Made by a program: the position numbers and the translations under genes. A DNA stretch of 64,000 nt, taken from assembly GCA_035297265.1 (NCBI GenBank), contig DATGZH010000039.1, positions 1 to 64,000 on the forward strand, read 5' to 3'. This document shows positions 8,121 to 16,522 of this stretch, in pieces (the first letter of the stretch is position 1; each line of letters begins with the position of its first letter). This DNA comes from DATGZH01 sp035297265 (GTDB taxonomy: Bacteria; Actinomycetota; Acidimicrobiia; Acidimicrobiales; RAAP-2). The notes under the pieces were generated by a model. The model saw only the letters and a list, made by a program, of their open reading frames with translations, was not told the DNA's origin and did no database searches.

Positions 8121-9008
8121 GTGATCGTTCTGACTGTCAGGCCGAGGGCCTGGCTTCTGGCCGCCCTGGTCACGGCGGTGACCCTGGCCCCGGGGGCGGC
8201 CGGCGCCACCGGGGCGGCTCGCCCGGCGAGGCCGGCGCCGCAGGTCGCCCCGACGTCGGGCTACGACCTGGTGGGCTCCGACGGCGGCGTGTTCGTCTTC
8301 GGCTCGGCCAGCGGCTACTTCGGCTCGCTCCCGGGCCTGGGCGTCACGGTCGACAACATCGTCGGCATGGTGCCCTCCTTCGACGAACAGGGCTACTTCC
8401 TCGTCGGCTCCGACGGCGGCGTGTTCAGCTTCGGTGACACGACCTACGAGGGCTCCCTCCCGGGCCTCGGGATCCACCTGAACGACATCGTGGGCATTGT
8501 GCCCTCGGCCGACGACAAGGGTTACTTCCTCGTCGGGCGCGACGGTGGGGTGTTCGCCTTCGGCGACGCCGTGTACGAGGGTTCCCTTCCCGGCCTCGGC
8601 GTCGCGCTCGACGACATCACGAGCATCGCCGCCACCCCGGACGACCAGGGTTACTGGGTGCTCGAGGCCACGGGCACGGTCTACGCCTTCGGCAGCGCCC
8701 ACCCCTACGGTGGCGTGGTCGGCCAGCTCCCCTACGTCTGCATCGCCGCCACCAGCGACGGCCTCGGCTACTGGCTCGTCGACATCGGGGGCGACGTGCA
8801 GATCGCCGGCGACGCCCACTTCTTCGGTGACCTGTCCAACACGCCCATCCTCGACGTCGTCTCGCTCGTGCCGACGTTGGACGACCAGGGTTACTGGCTC
8901 ATCGGCCAGGACGGCGGGGTCTACGGCTTCGGCGACGCGCCGTACTTCGGCTCGCTGCCCGGCCTCGGGGTGACGGTGAACGACGTGGTGGGCGCCGTCC
9001 CGACCTGA
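8121..9008 (+). CDS. secreted protein made only of six propeller-like repeats
   Basis: A 295-residue protein from a GTG start. Residues 1-30 are a signal peptide (WLLAALVTAVTLAPGAAGA), followed by a Pro/Ala linker. Residues 47-295 are six tandem units of roughly 40 residues starting GYDLV, GYFLV, GYFLV, GYWVL, GYWLV and GYWLI, each with a DGGVFxFGDA-like second strand and a GSLPGLG segment in most. It has no other domain. Four larger proteins in this window carry the same repeat domain. It is divergent from the vapBC operon. Function unknown; a secreted binding module is a reasonable guess. Confidence 0.85.
   Translation: MIVLTVRPRAWLLAALVTAVTLAPGAAGATGAARPARPAPQVAPTSGYDLVGSDGGVFVFGSASGYFGSLPGLGVTVDNIVGMVPSFDEQGYFLVGSDGGVFSFGDTTYEGSLPGLGIHLNDIVGIVPSADDKGYFLVGRDGGVFAFGDAVYEGSLPGLGVALDDITSIAATPDDQGYWVLEATGTVYAFGSAHPYGGVVGQLPYVCIAATSDGLGYWLVDIGGDVQIAGDAHFFGDLSNTPILDVVSLVPTLDDQGYWLIGQDGGVYGFGDAPYFGSLPGLGVTVNDVVGAVPT
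8259..9005 (+). repeat. six-unit GYWLV...DGGVF repeat domain
   Basis: Six protein repeats of about 39-44 residues each. Units 1-3 and 6 share FGDA and GSLPGLG segments, while units 4 and 5 are more diverged. The first unit starts at residue 47 and the last ends at the C-terminus. Confidence 0.85.
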
Positions 9009-9016
9009 GGCCGCCC

Positions 9017-9751
9017 TCAGCGGGCGCTGACCGCGAGGCGCGGGGTCACGCCGAGCAGCCGCTCGGCGAGTGGGAGCTCCCGTCGCTCGGCCCACTCCAC
9101 GTCGCGCAGGCGCTCGAGGCGGGGGTTGGTCCACCCGGCCGAGCCGGCCAGCTCGACCAGGCGAGCCGGGTCGGTGCCGGTGCCGAGCGGGAGGTGCCGG
9201 CGCACCTCGGCCGGGTACTCGGCGTGGTGCTCGGGGGGCGTCCCCCGCAGCCGGCGCAGGCGGTGGCGGAGGCGGCCCCGGACCGCCTCGACCGGGTCGA
9301 CGGTGCCGAAGAGGCTGGAGACAATGACGAGGCGGCCCTCTGGCGCGGCCCGCCGCCAGGCGGCGAGGGCGGCCGCGGGGTCGGGCAGGGTCCACAGCAG
9401 GTGCCGCTCCATGACGGCGTCGAAGTCGTCCGCCGGCGGCTCGTCGGCCGGCCCGTGCACGACTTCGACCGCCAGGTGTTCGGCCGCGGCCGACCGGGTC
9501 AGCTGCTCGAGCATGCCCGGCGAGAGGTCGAGGGCCGTGACCCGGTGGCCGAGGCGCGCCGCGATGAGGCTCAGGAACCCGGTGCCCGCCCCGCAGTCGA
9601 GCACCTTGGCCGGGACCGGCGGCAGCAGCCGCTCGAGCGTCGCGGTCCAGGCGGCCATGACGGCCGGGCTGGTCGGCCGGTGCTGCGGGGTGCGGTCGTA
9701 GGTGGCGGCGTCGTCGTCCCAGTACTGCCGGATGTCGTCGAGGAGGCTCAT
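9017..9751 (-). CDS. class I SAM-dependent methyltransferase
   Basis: A 244-residue protein starting MSLLDDIRQYWDDDAATYD, the usual N-terminus of UbiE/Methyltransf_11-type enzymes. SAM motif I is VLDCGAGTGFLS, motif II is ALDLSPGML, and the DAVMERHLLWTLPDP segment corresponds to motif IV. It converges with the repeat protein gene (8 bp between stops) and is divergent from the SMP-30 gene. The substrate cannot be predicted. Confidence 0.9.
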   Translation of the reverse strand: MSLLDDIRQYWDDDAATYDRTPQHRPTSPAVMAAWTATLERLLPPVPAKVLDCGAGTGFLSLIAARLGHRVTALDLSPGMLEQLTRSAAAEHLAVEVVHGPADEPPADDFDAVMERHLLWTLPDPAAALAAWRRAAPEGRLVIVSSLFGTVDPVEAVRGRLRHRLRRLRGTPPEHHAEYPAEVRRHLPLGTGTDPARLVELAGSAGWTNPRLERLRDVEWAERRELPLAERLLGVTPRLAVSAR

Positions 9752-9861
9752 CGACCTTTCATACCGTCTCCGGGGTGAGCGCCGCGTCGGGGGCGGGCAG
9801 GCCGTCGCCCGTCCCCCTACCGTGGGGCCGCCGCCAGGACGGCGCCACGAGGAGGTGGGTG

Positions 9862-10788
9862 ATGGGCGAGCTCCAGGACGTCGAGGTGGTGGCCGAGGGG
9901 CTCGGCTTCCCCGAGGGGCCGGTGGCCCTCGCCGACGGCGGCGTGCTCGTCACCGAGATCAACCGGGGCCACCTCACCAAGGTCGGGAAGGACGGCTCGC
10001 TCGACGTCGTGGCGGACTGCGGCGGCGGCCCGAACGGCGCGGCGATCGGCCCCGACGGGGCCTGTTACGTCACGAACAACGGCGGGTTCGGCGAGCGCCG
10101 CCTCGGGCACGGCTGCATCCAGCGGGTGGACCTGGCCAGCGGGGCCGTCGAGGTGCTCTACGAGAGCTGCGACGGCCGGCCGCTGCTCTCGCCGAACGAC
10201 CTCGTGTTCGACACGAGCGGCGGCCTGTGGTTCACCGACATCGGCGAGGCCGGGCGCTGGACCCACGAGCGGGGCGGCGTCTACTACGCGGCGGCCGACG
10301 GGTCCTCGATCGAGCGGGCGGTCCACCCGACCGACGTGTCCAACGGCATCGGCCTGAGCCCCGACGGCTCCATCCTCTACTTCGCCGAGACCGACGCGGC
10401 CCGGGTCCAGCGGCGGCGGGTGGCGGCCCCGGGGCGCCTCGTGCCGGCCGATGCCGTCGACACCCGGACGGTGTTCCGGGGCCGGCCGCTCGACCTCTGG
10501 CCGCTCCTCCTCCGGCTCCCGGGCTACGCCCAGTTCGACTCGCTGGCCGTCGACTCGGCGGGCAACGTCTGCGTCGGGACCCTCCTCGACCCGGGCATCA
10601 CGGTCGTCTCGCCCGACGGCGACTACGAGCACCTGGCCCTGCCGGCCGGGTTCGACGAGCCGCTCGTCACGAACATCTGCTTCGGCGGCGACGACCTGAC
10701 GACGGCCTACCTCACGCTGTCGATGACCGGGCGGCTCGTCTCGTGTCGCTGGCCCCGTCAGGGGCTGCGTCTGGCCTTCAACGCCTGA
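9862..10788 (+). CDS. SMP-30/gluconolactonase-like beta-propeller enzyme
   Basis: A 308-residue protein of the SMP-30/gluconolactonase/LRE family. The ATG at 9862 follows GGAGG by six bases; the frame extends upstream but without family similarity. Metal-ligand motifs of the six-bladed propeller are present: GFPEGPVAL, LSPNDLVFD, NGIGLSPDGSILYF and DSLAVDSAGNVCVGTL. Such enzymes hydrolyse sugar lactones or act as esterases; which substrate is used here is unknown. It converges with the amine oxidase gene. Confidence 0.9.
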   Translation: MGELQDVEVVAEGLGFPEGPVALADGGVLVTEINRGHLTKVGKDGSLDVVADCGGGPNGAAIGPDGACYVTNNGGFGERRLGHGCIQRVDLASGAVEVLYESCDGRPLLSPNDLVFDTSGGLWFTDIGEAGRWTHERGGVYYAAADGSSIERAVHPTDVSNGIGLSPDGSILYFAETDAARVQRRRVAAPGRLVPADAVDTRTVFRGRPLDLWPLLLRLPGYAQFDSLAVDSAGNVCVGTLLDPGITVVSPDGDYEHLALPAGFDEPLVTNICFGGDDLTTAYLTLSMTGRLVSCRWPRQGLRLAFNA

Positions 10789-10828
10789 GGCGTCGGACGG
10801 CGGTGCCCGGGCCGTCCGGCCCGGTCGC

Positions 10829-12748
10829 TCACCCCCCGCTGCAGTGCGGGTCGTTCGGTGGGACGTCGAGGGCCGGGTTGGCGTCGAAGAAGCCCACGGG
10901 AACGAGGTGGAACCCCGTGTACTCGACCGGCATGACCGGCCAGTCCTCGGGCCGGGGGATGTGGGTCACCCCGAAGGTGTGCCAGAGGACCACGTCCTCG
11001 TCGACGAGCGAGCGGTCGGCCGCCGTCCAGCGGGGGAGGCCGTCGAGACCCTCGTGCTGGTTGGGGTGGTCGCCCGCCGCCCGCTGCTCGCCGGGGGCGA
11101 ACTTGGTCACCCAGAGGTTGGCGGTGGCGAAGCGGCCTCGCTTGCCGACGCTCGACTCGGGGTCGGCGAGGAGGGTGGGCGTGGGCCCGGGCACGAGCTT
11201 GTAGGCCACCGGCTGGCCGAGGGCGTTCGTGCTCTTCGGGTTGACGACCTTCCAGTAGCGGCTGCGCTGCGGCTCGATCAGCCGGGTCGCGTCCTTCTCG
11301 CTGGCGAGGAGCGTCGACTCGGCGGTGAAGGCGTTGGCCCAGGGGTTGTCGGGACCCGGCGGCACCGGGCGGGACTCCACCTCGTAGACCCGGTTGAGCG
11401 GGCCGTCGACGTCCATGTCGAGTCGCACGTTGAAGAGGTGCTGGTGGTAGGGGGCGGCCAGGCCCGGCGCCACCACCGTGGCGTAGGACGGGTCGTCGCC
11501 GGGGGCGACGGCCTGGGTCGACATGATGCCGGTGAGCTTCACCTCGAGCTGGATCGTGCCGTCGAGGTAGAGGTACCAGTAGAAGCCGTACTCGTAGTTG
11601 CCGACCGTGGCGATCGAGCTGATGACGAGGCGGCGAGAGCGGCGCACCTCGGCCCGGCCGATGTTCATATCGAGGTGCTTCCAGAGGATCCCGTAGTCCT
11701 CCTCGTGCATACAGATGGCGTTCTCGAGGGTGTGCGGCCGACCCCGCTCGTCGGCGTAGACCGCGTCGAAGTAGTGGATGACCCCGAGGCAGTCGCAGCC
11801 GAGCGTGAGCGAGTTGGCCATGCGTCCGAGCCCCCACTCGCCGGCGTCGAAGGCGTTCTTCCAGCCGTGCATGGGGCCGGGGTCGCCGTAGGGGACCACC
11901 ATCTCGCTGACCGCGGCCCGGTGGAGGATGGGCCGGACCCGTCCCTGGTCCTCGTAGCCGAGGGTGTGGAGCACGAGGCCCTCGTAGGGGTCCATCGTCA
12001 CCCGGAAGGACCACTTCTGCCAGCGCACGAGGTTCCCCTCGACGGTGAAGCTCGGGCCTTCGGGCTGCTCGATGTTGAGCGGCTTGAGATCGGTGCGCAG
12101 CGGCTCGTGGTCCTCGGGGAAGTAGCGGCCCCGGCCCGGCGGGAGCGGGACGACGCCGTAGTCGACGATCTCGAGGACCTCGCTGCGCCCCATGTCGACG
12201 AAGCCGATGAGGCCCTCGACCGGGCGGGCGTAGCCGTTGTCGGTCGGGTCCTCCCGGTAGTAGGGGAGGCAGCGGCTGATGCGCCGGCCCTCCTCGTGCT
12301 CGACCCCGAAGCTGCCGGCCGGCCACGGGTCGATCTGGACCTGCTCGACGTCGACGATGCCCCGGCGGGCGAGGGCCGCCTGCCAGTCGGGACTCTCCCG
12401 GAGGGCCCGGATGGCCCGGATGGCCTCCTCGATGAGGAGGGCCGGTCGGGTGCCCTCGAGCACCTCCCAGGACCGCACCGCCCGCTCGGTCACCGAGACC
12501 ACCGCCTCGATCACCGAGGCGTCGGGGCCGTTCACGATGACGAGGCGGAGCTGGCGGTCGAAGGGGTCGCCCGGTGTGTGGTTGCGCACCGTCTCCTTGT
12601 CGGGCTCCTGGATCCCGACGTAGGCGAAGAGCGGCTTGTCGATGAGCCTGCCGGTGGCCTTGGCCACCTCGACGGCCACGGTGACGTCGTCGGCGGTCAG
12701 CGCGGCGAGCGGATGGTCGACCTTGGCTCTCTCGTCGGTGGCGGTCAC
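10829..12748 (-). CDS. copper-containing primary amine oxidase
   Basis: A 639-residue enzyme. The GTG start at 12748 has a GGAGGAA ribosome binding site. The topaquinone precursor tyrosine is Tyr385 in NYEYG, the catalytic base lies in FDAGEWGLGR, and HQHLFNVRLD supplies two copper histidines. It oxidises primary amines to aldehydes with release of ammonia and hydrogen peroxide. No signal peptide is seen, so it is probably cytoplasmic, as in Arthrobacter-type enzymes. It is 19 bp downstream of the small DUF2277 gene on the same strand. Confidence 0.95.
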   Translation of the reverse strand: MTATDERAKVDHPLAALTADDVTVAVEVAKATGRLIDKPLFAYVGIQEPDKETVRNHTPGDPFDRQLRLVIVNGPDASVIEAVVSVTERAVRSWEVLEGTRPALLIEEAIRAIRALRESPDWQAALARRGIVDVEQVQIDPWPAGSFGVEHEEGRRISRCLPYYREDPTDNGYARPVEGLIGFVDMGRSEVLEIVDYGVVPLPPGRGRYFPEDHEPLRTDLKPLNIEQPEGPSFTVEGNLVRWQKWSFRVTMDPYEGLVLHTLGYEDQGRVRPILHRAAVSEMVVPYGDPGPMHGWKNAFDAGEWGLGRMANSLTLGCDCLGVIHYFDAVYADERGRPHTLENAICMHEEDYGILWKHLDMNIGRAEVRRSRRLVISSIATVGNYEYGFYWYLYLDGTIQLEVKLTGIMSTQAVAPGDDPSYATVVAPGLAAPYHQHLFNVRLDMDVDGPLNRVYEVESRPVPPGPDNPWANAFTAESTLLASEKDATRLIEPQRSRYWKVVNPKSTNALGQPVAYKLVPGPTPTLLADPESSVGKRGRFATANLWVTKFAPGEQRAAGDHPNQHEGLDGLPRWTAADRSLVDEDVVLWHTFGVTHIPRPEDWPVMPVEYTGFHLVPVGFFDANPALDVPPNDPHCSGG

Positions 12749-12767
12749 CTGCGTTCCTCCGTCCGGT

Positions 12768-12980
12768 TCAGTGGGCCGCCGCGGCGTGCGGCGCCACCCA
12801 GGCGTCGAGGAGCCGCTCGCTGGCGTCGGCCACCTCACGCACCGCCCGCTCGAAGGCCTCGAGGTTGGCCTGCGAGGGCTTCCTCGACCCGGCGATCTTG
12901 CGGACGAACTGGAGCGCCGCCGCGTCGATGTCGGACCGGCCCGGCTCGGTGCCCCGGAGGGTGACGATGCTTCGGCACAT
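12768..12980 (-). CDS. DUF2277 family protein
   Basis: A 70-residue protein starting MCRSIVTLRGTEPG and continuing AALQFVRKIAGSRKPS, which is the characteristic DUF2277 sequence. The ATG at 12980 with AGGGAG upstream gives exactly the family length. The function of the family is unknown. It precedes the amine oxidase gene with a short gap, suggesting co-transcription; whether it helps the oxidase is not known. Confidence 0.9.
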   Translation of the reverse strand: MCRSIVTLRGTEPGRSDIDAAALQFVRKIAGSRKPSQANLEAFERAVREVADASERLLDAWVAPHAAAAH

Positions 12981-13152
12981 GTGGCACTCCCTGGCTCTCC
13001 CGGACCCGGCCGGGGTGACGATGTTGCCCGACCACCCTACGAGGTGGCGTCGAGACCCGTCGTCTGACACCGCGCCCCGGCAGGCACGGCCCCGTATGCT
13101 GCGTCGGACCGGCCCGGGGGGTCACCGGCCCGGCGTCTCGAGGAGGCGGCGC

Positions 13153-13629
13153 ATGCCCCGACTGTCGCTGCACAAGAACGAGCGGGTGGCGCTGCTCCGC
13201 CAGGTCGATCTCTTCTCGGGCTGTTCGACGGCCGAGCTCGGGCGGATCGCCGCCCTCACGACGGAGTACCGGGCCGAGGCGGGCGAGGTGCTGGCCAAGC
13301 GGGGCGACCCCGGCCTCGAGTTCTTCATCGTCGTCGAGGGCCGGGCCACGGTCTCGAGGAAGCGGGTGGAGCTGGCCACCATCGGCCCGGGCTCGTTCTT
13401 CGGCGAGCTGGCCCTCCTCGACGGCGGCCCGAGGACGGCCACGGTGGTGGCCGAAACCGACATGCTGCTCCTCGTCCTCTCCCGTCGGGAGTTCTCGAGC
13501 GTCCAGGCCCTCGTCCCGTCGGTCACCCGCAAGATGCTCGCCGAGCTCGGGGCCCGGCTGCGCAAGGCCGACGACCTGCTCGACCCGGGACCGGTCGTGA
13601 GCCGACGGGTCGGGCCCTGGTCGCTCTGA
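13153..13629 (+). CDS. cyclic nucleotide-binding domain protein
   Basis: A 158-residue protein from an ATG preceded by AGGAGG. Residues about 15-125 form a cNMP-binding beta-roll (LFSGCSTAELGRIA, FIVVEGRATVSR, GPGSFFGELALLDGGPRTATVVAET). FGELALLDGGPRTA is the phosphate-binding cassette. There is no helix-turn-helix, so unlike Crp it is a single-domain sensor. Its partner is unknown. It converges with the reductoisomerase-like gene and is divergent from DUF2277. Confidence 0.9.
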   Translation: MPRLSLHKNERVALLRQVDLFSGCSTAELGRIAALTTEYRAEAGEVLAKRGDPGLEFFIVVEGRATVSRKRVELATIGPGSFFGELALLDGGPRTATVVAETDMLLLVLSRREFSSVQALVPSVTRKMLAELGARLRKADDLLDPGPVVSRRVGPWSL

Positions 13630-13642
13630 GCGCCGTAGGGCG

Positions 13643-14620
13643 TCAGCCGGCGGCGACGGCCCCCTCGCCGAGCTTCTTGCGGAGGTCGGCCTCGAACTCG
13701 AGGATCTCGGGCGAGACGTGCTTGGCCCGGAGCGCGGTGAGCTCGGGGTAGCCGGCATCGCGCTCGGCGTCCCACTCGTCGGCGAACTGGCCCGACTCGA
13801 TGTAGTCGACGGCCTCGCGCATCTTCGCCGTCACGTCGAGGTGGTCGAAGGTACCCGAGCGCGACATCTGCCCGTACTGACTGGTGGGGGAGTGGTAGTG
13901 CATCTGAGCCGCCCCGCCCTCCAGGCGGACGAGCCGGTAGGTGCGCTCGAACTCGCCCGACAGCACGAGCTCGGTCACGATGGCCTCGATCGGGATGCCG
14001 TGCTCCAACATCACCTGGACGAAGGAGCTGTTGACCCGGGTGAGGGCCGGCGAGAGGGCCTGTTCGACCGAGAGGTCGAGCACCGCCTCCTGCATGGGCG
14101 TGAGCTCGATGGCCCCCTGCTGCAGGCCCCCGATGGCGCGGGCCACGGCGAGCACCCGTTCCTTGGCCCGCCCCGTGGCGTCGCGATGGACGCCGACCGC
14201 GGTGATGAAGCCTTTGCCTTCCTCGTAGCACCGGCGCACCTCGGGCCCGAGCATGCGGGGGGCCACCATGCCGACGTCACAGGCCGGGTCGAGGCGCCCG
14301 AAGGCGGGCGTGTAGCCGCTCGCTACGACCACGAGGGCGTCGGGCTTGGGCGACAGCGGCACGGTCGGGATCACGTCGTCGGGGATGAGGAGGCAGATGA
14401 CGTCGGCCTGGCCCGCCTCCTCCACCTCCCTCGGGGTGAAGCCGTCCTTTTCGGCCTGTTCCCGGGTGTCGTCGTGGCGGATGCACGGCCAGACGTCGAG
14501 CCCCGAGTCGCGCAGGTTGAGCGCCCAGGAGCGCCCCTGGTTCCCGTAGCCGATGACGGCCACCTTGCTGCCGGCCAGCACGCTCGGGTCGGCGTCGGCC
14601 TCGTGGTAGATCACGCCCAT
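13643..14620 (-). CDS. diverged ketol-acid reductoisomerase-like protein
   Basis: A 325-residue protein with an N-terminal Rossmann fold (VAVIGYGNQGRSWALNLRDSG) and a helical C-terminal domain resembling IlvC. DLSVEQ corresponds to the metal-binding DLFGEQ of IlvC and SPTSQYG to its SNTAEYG segment. The usual APKGPGH loop is replaced by APRMLGPE, and the HGF motif region is also altered. No other isoleucine/valine biosynthesis gene is nearby. It may be a KARI-like dehydrogenase acting on another substrate rather than the housekeeping IlvC; I leave the gene symbol empty for that reason. Confidence 0.8.
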   Translation of the reverse strand: MGVIYHEADADPSVLAGSKVAVIGYGNQGRSWALNLRDSGLDVWPCIRHDDTREQAEKDGFTPREVEEAGQADVICLLIPDDVIPTVPLSPKPDALVVVASGYTPAFGRLDPACDVGMVAPRMLGPEVRRCYEEGKGFITAVGVHRDATGRAKERVLAVARAIGGLQQGAIELTPMQEAVLDLSVEQALSPALTRVNSSFVQVMLEHGIPIEAIVTELVLSGEFERTYRLVRLEGGAAQMHYHSPTSQYGQMSRSGTFDHLDVTAKMREAVDYIESGQFADEWDAERDAGYPELTALRAKHVSPEILEFEADLRKKLGEGAVAAG

Positions 14621-14643
14621 CGGTCGCTCCTCGTTCGCTCGGG

Positions 14644-15402
14644 TCAGCGGTAACGGATGCCGTTGAAGAGGGTCACGATCGCGCCGATCACGATGATGAC
14701 GATCATGACCGTGCGGGCCTCAGAGGTCAGTCGGATGGTCCAGCCACTCGCCCCCTCGGCGGGGGCCTGGGCCGGCGTCTCGTAGGAGTCGGACGGCACG
14801 TCGCCGAGCAGGCCCCACGCGTACTCGGCGGTCAGCATGGCGAACCACCCGTAGTAGCGGGTGGCGTAGCGCATGACCGCTCGGGCGGCGTCGTAGAGCG
14901 GATCCGGCAGCTCGCCAGTGAAGAGGATCACGGCCCAGCTGGCGATCGAGACGAACTCGAGGCCAGCCACGACGACGCTCGTGACGATGGCCGCCGGGAT
15001 GGCGAGGAAGATGCGGAACAGCACGCTCAGCCGGTTGAGCTCGTCGGGCGGCGGGATCGAGATGACGATGGGGTACTGCTCCTCGGGCTCCAGGCTGTAG
15101 GGCGGGTAGTCGTCGGTCAGGAAGAAGAAATACCCGTAGACCCGGGTCGACCAGCGGAGCACCCCGCTCAAGAAGTCCTCGGCGAACTGCGGCAGCCGCC
15201 CGGTGATGAGGGCGCCGAACCAGCCGATGACGAGGACCACGAAGGCCGCGATGCCCAGGAAGAAGAGCACGATGATCTGGGGAATGACCCAGATCAGCCG
15301 GAGGCCACAGGTCAGCCGGTTGCGCTCCCCGGTCGGAGGGTTGGCCGCCAGGTACAGGGGGAGAGGCTGGGATCCCGCCCAGCTCCCGTCGCTCGTTGCC
15401 AT
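14644..15402 (-). CDS. DUF4389 membrane protein, tandem domains
   Basis: A 252-residue membrane protein starting MATSDGSWAGSQPLPLYL with GAGGAGC upstream. It holds two DUF4389-like units, each with an NRLTCGLRL/NRLSVLFRI lead, one or two hydrophobic segments and a YGYFFFLTDDYPP or YGWFAMLTAEYAW ending. A further C-terminal membrane helix (VMIVIIVIGAIVTLF) precedes a short basic tail. Common in actinobacteria; function unknown. It lies just upstream of the reductoisomerase-like gene on the same strand. Confidence 0.88.
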   Translation of the reverse strand: MATSDGSWAGSQPLPLYLAANPPTGERNRLTCGLRLIWVIPQIIVLFFLGIAAFVVLVIGWFGALITGRLPQFAEDFLSGVLRWSTRVYGYFFFLTDDYPPYSLEPEEQYPIVISIPPPDELNRLSVLFRIFLAIPAAIVTSVVVAGLEFVSIASWAVILFTGELPDPLYDAARAVMRYATRYYGWFAMLTAEYAWGLLGDVPSDSYETPAQAPAEGASGWTIRLTSEARTVMIVIIVIGAIVTLFNGIRYR

Positions 15403-15530
15403 CGAGGCTCCTCTCGGACGGCGGTCGAACGCCCGACCGACGCCCTGACGTCGGCGCGGTTCGCCGCGACCGGTTGTACCCCTCACCGGAGGGGCTGGCC
15501 GAGATCGTAGGGAACCGGCGCCCCGTCTGC

Positions 15531-16148
15531 TCAGATCCCGAGCTTGGCCTCGCGGAGCTTCTGGGCCAGCTCCGGGTCGCCGTCGATCGTCACGTGGGCC
15601 GCGCCCTGTCGACCCGAGACGAACATCGTGAGCTCGCCCGGATCTCCGTTGAGCGTGACCCGGGGGCCGGTCCCGCGCTCCTTCGGCGTGCGGTCGGGCG
15701 CGGCCAGCACCACGGTGGCCGGGACCTGCTTGGCCAGACCCCCGGGGCCGAGCCGCTCCCAGAGGGTGTCGGCCAGCTCGGGGGAGAGCTCGCCGGGCTG
15801 GCCGTCGGGCTGGGCCCGAAGGATGTCCTCGCGGTGGATGTAGAGCTCGATCGTGTTCATCGGGCCGTCGAAGGGCCGCAGGAGCCGGGGCGGCCCCCGC
15901 CGCACCGTGGCCACGAGGTCGGGCCACGGCGTGCCGTCACGCACCTTCTGCAGCACCTTGGCCGTGTAGCCGGCGAGCGGCGCCCAGACGATGCCGGGGC
16001 CCGAGTCCGGCCGGCGCTCCCGGATCACGAGGTGCGCGGCCAGGTCGGCCGTCTGCCAGCCCGCACACAGCGTCGGCGCGTCCGGGCCGAGCTGTTCGAA
16101 GAGGTCGCAGATCTCCTGGCGCTCCCGTTGGGCCAGCTCGGCGGGCAC
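15531..16148 (-). CDS. TIGR03085-type DinB-fold protein (maleylpyruvate isomerase-like)
   Basis: A 205-residue protein matching the TIGR03085/mycothiol maleylpyruvate isomerase N-terminal type: LAQRERQEICDLFEQLGPDAPTLCAGW, then TADLAAHLVIRERRPD and ELYIHREDILRAQ. The conserved histidines (AAHL, IHRED) would bind a metal. The C-terminal 70 residues resemble the SCP2-like domain of this group. A GTG start is used. The reaction is unknown; mycothiol- or thiol-linked chemistry is a family-level expectation. Confidence 0.85.
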   Translation of the reverse strand: MPAELAQRERQEICDLFEQLGPDAPTLCAGWQTADLAAHLVIRERRPDSGPGIVWAPLAGYTAKVLQKVRDGTPWPDLVATVRRGPPRLLRPFDGPMNTIELYIHREDILRAQPDGQPGELSPELADTLWERLGPGGLAKQVPATVVLAAPDRTPKERGTGPRVTLNGDPGELTMFVSGRQGAAHVTIDGDPELAQKLREAKLGI

Positions 16149-16522
16149 GCCCGGACTCTACGCGCGGTCCCGCGCCGCTGCATTGGGAGGGGACCGGCCG
16201 GGTCCGGGTGGTCTCGGCCCGGCCGGTCCAGGACGTGTGGCTCTCGGCCGTCACCATTCGCCGGGGAACGTCACGGGTGAACCGAAGCCGTAGTCGTCGG
16301 CGGGACGGGTGGCCAGCGGCACGGGGCCACAGGCCGGGCTCGAACCCGAGTTGCTGCCCGACTCGACGGCCTGGACCGGTTTGCCGGAGCTGTCCTCGAG
16401 CTTGTTCAACTCGGACGGGGGCCGTCGCCGGCGGAGAGTTCAGCTTCCCGTCGAGCTCGACAGCTTCCCGTCAACCTCCTGTCATCTGGCGCCCCGGGGT
16501 GGGTCGCCGACGGACACGCCGG
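16149..16522. other. 374-bp stretch without an intact gene
   Basis: No intact gene is seen. The left 100 bp should hold the promoter of the TIGR03085 gene. The rest contains a short minus-strand coding-like segment with an apparent frameshift (see 16251-16470) and a 12-bp direct repeat, CAGCTTCCCGTC, at 16441 and 16461. Confidence 0.5.
16251..16470 (-). pseudogene. possible frameshifted remnant of a small secreted protein
   Basis: The minus strand reads VELDGKLNSPPATAP up to a run of five Gs on the plus strand (16417-16421), then continues in the next frame as SELNKLEDSSGKPVQAVESG and a Ser/Gly/Asn-rich linker. It ends in a sensible tail, RPADDYGFGSPVTFPGEW, with a stop at 16251-16253. Removing one base from the run joins the two parts. 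No start codon or signal peptide is evident upstream, where a 12-bp duplication also disturbs the frame. It could be a decayed gene, a sequencing slip in the homopolymer, or chance. Confidence 0.3.

Noticed and set aside
10844..12964. A 706-residue open frame on the plus strand
   Set aside because: It is antisense to the copper amine oxidase, whose TPQ and copper-ligand motifs are clear.
16330..16400. A tRNA-like T-arm (GGTTCGAGCC on the minus strand)
   Set aside because: The five-base stem does not pair beyond two bases and no anticodon or acceptor arm can be built.
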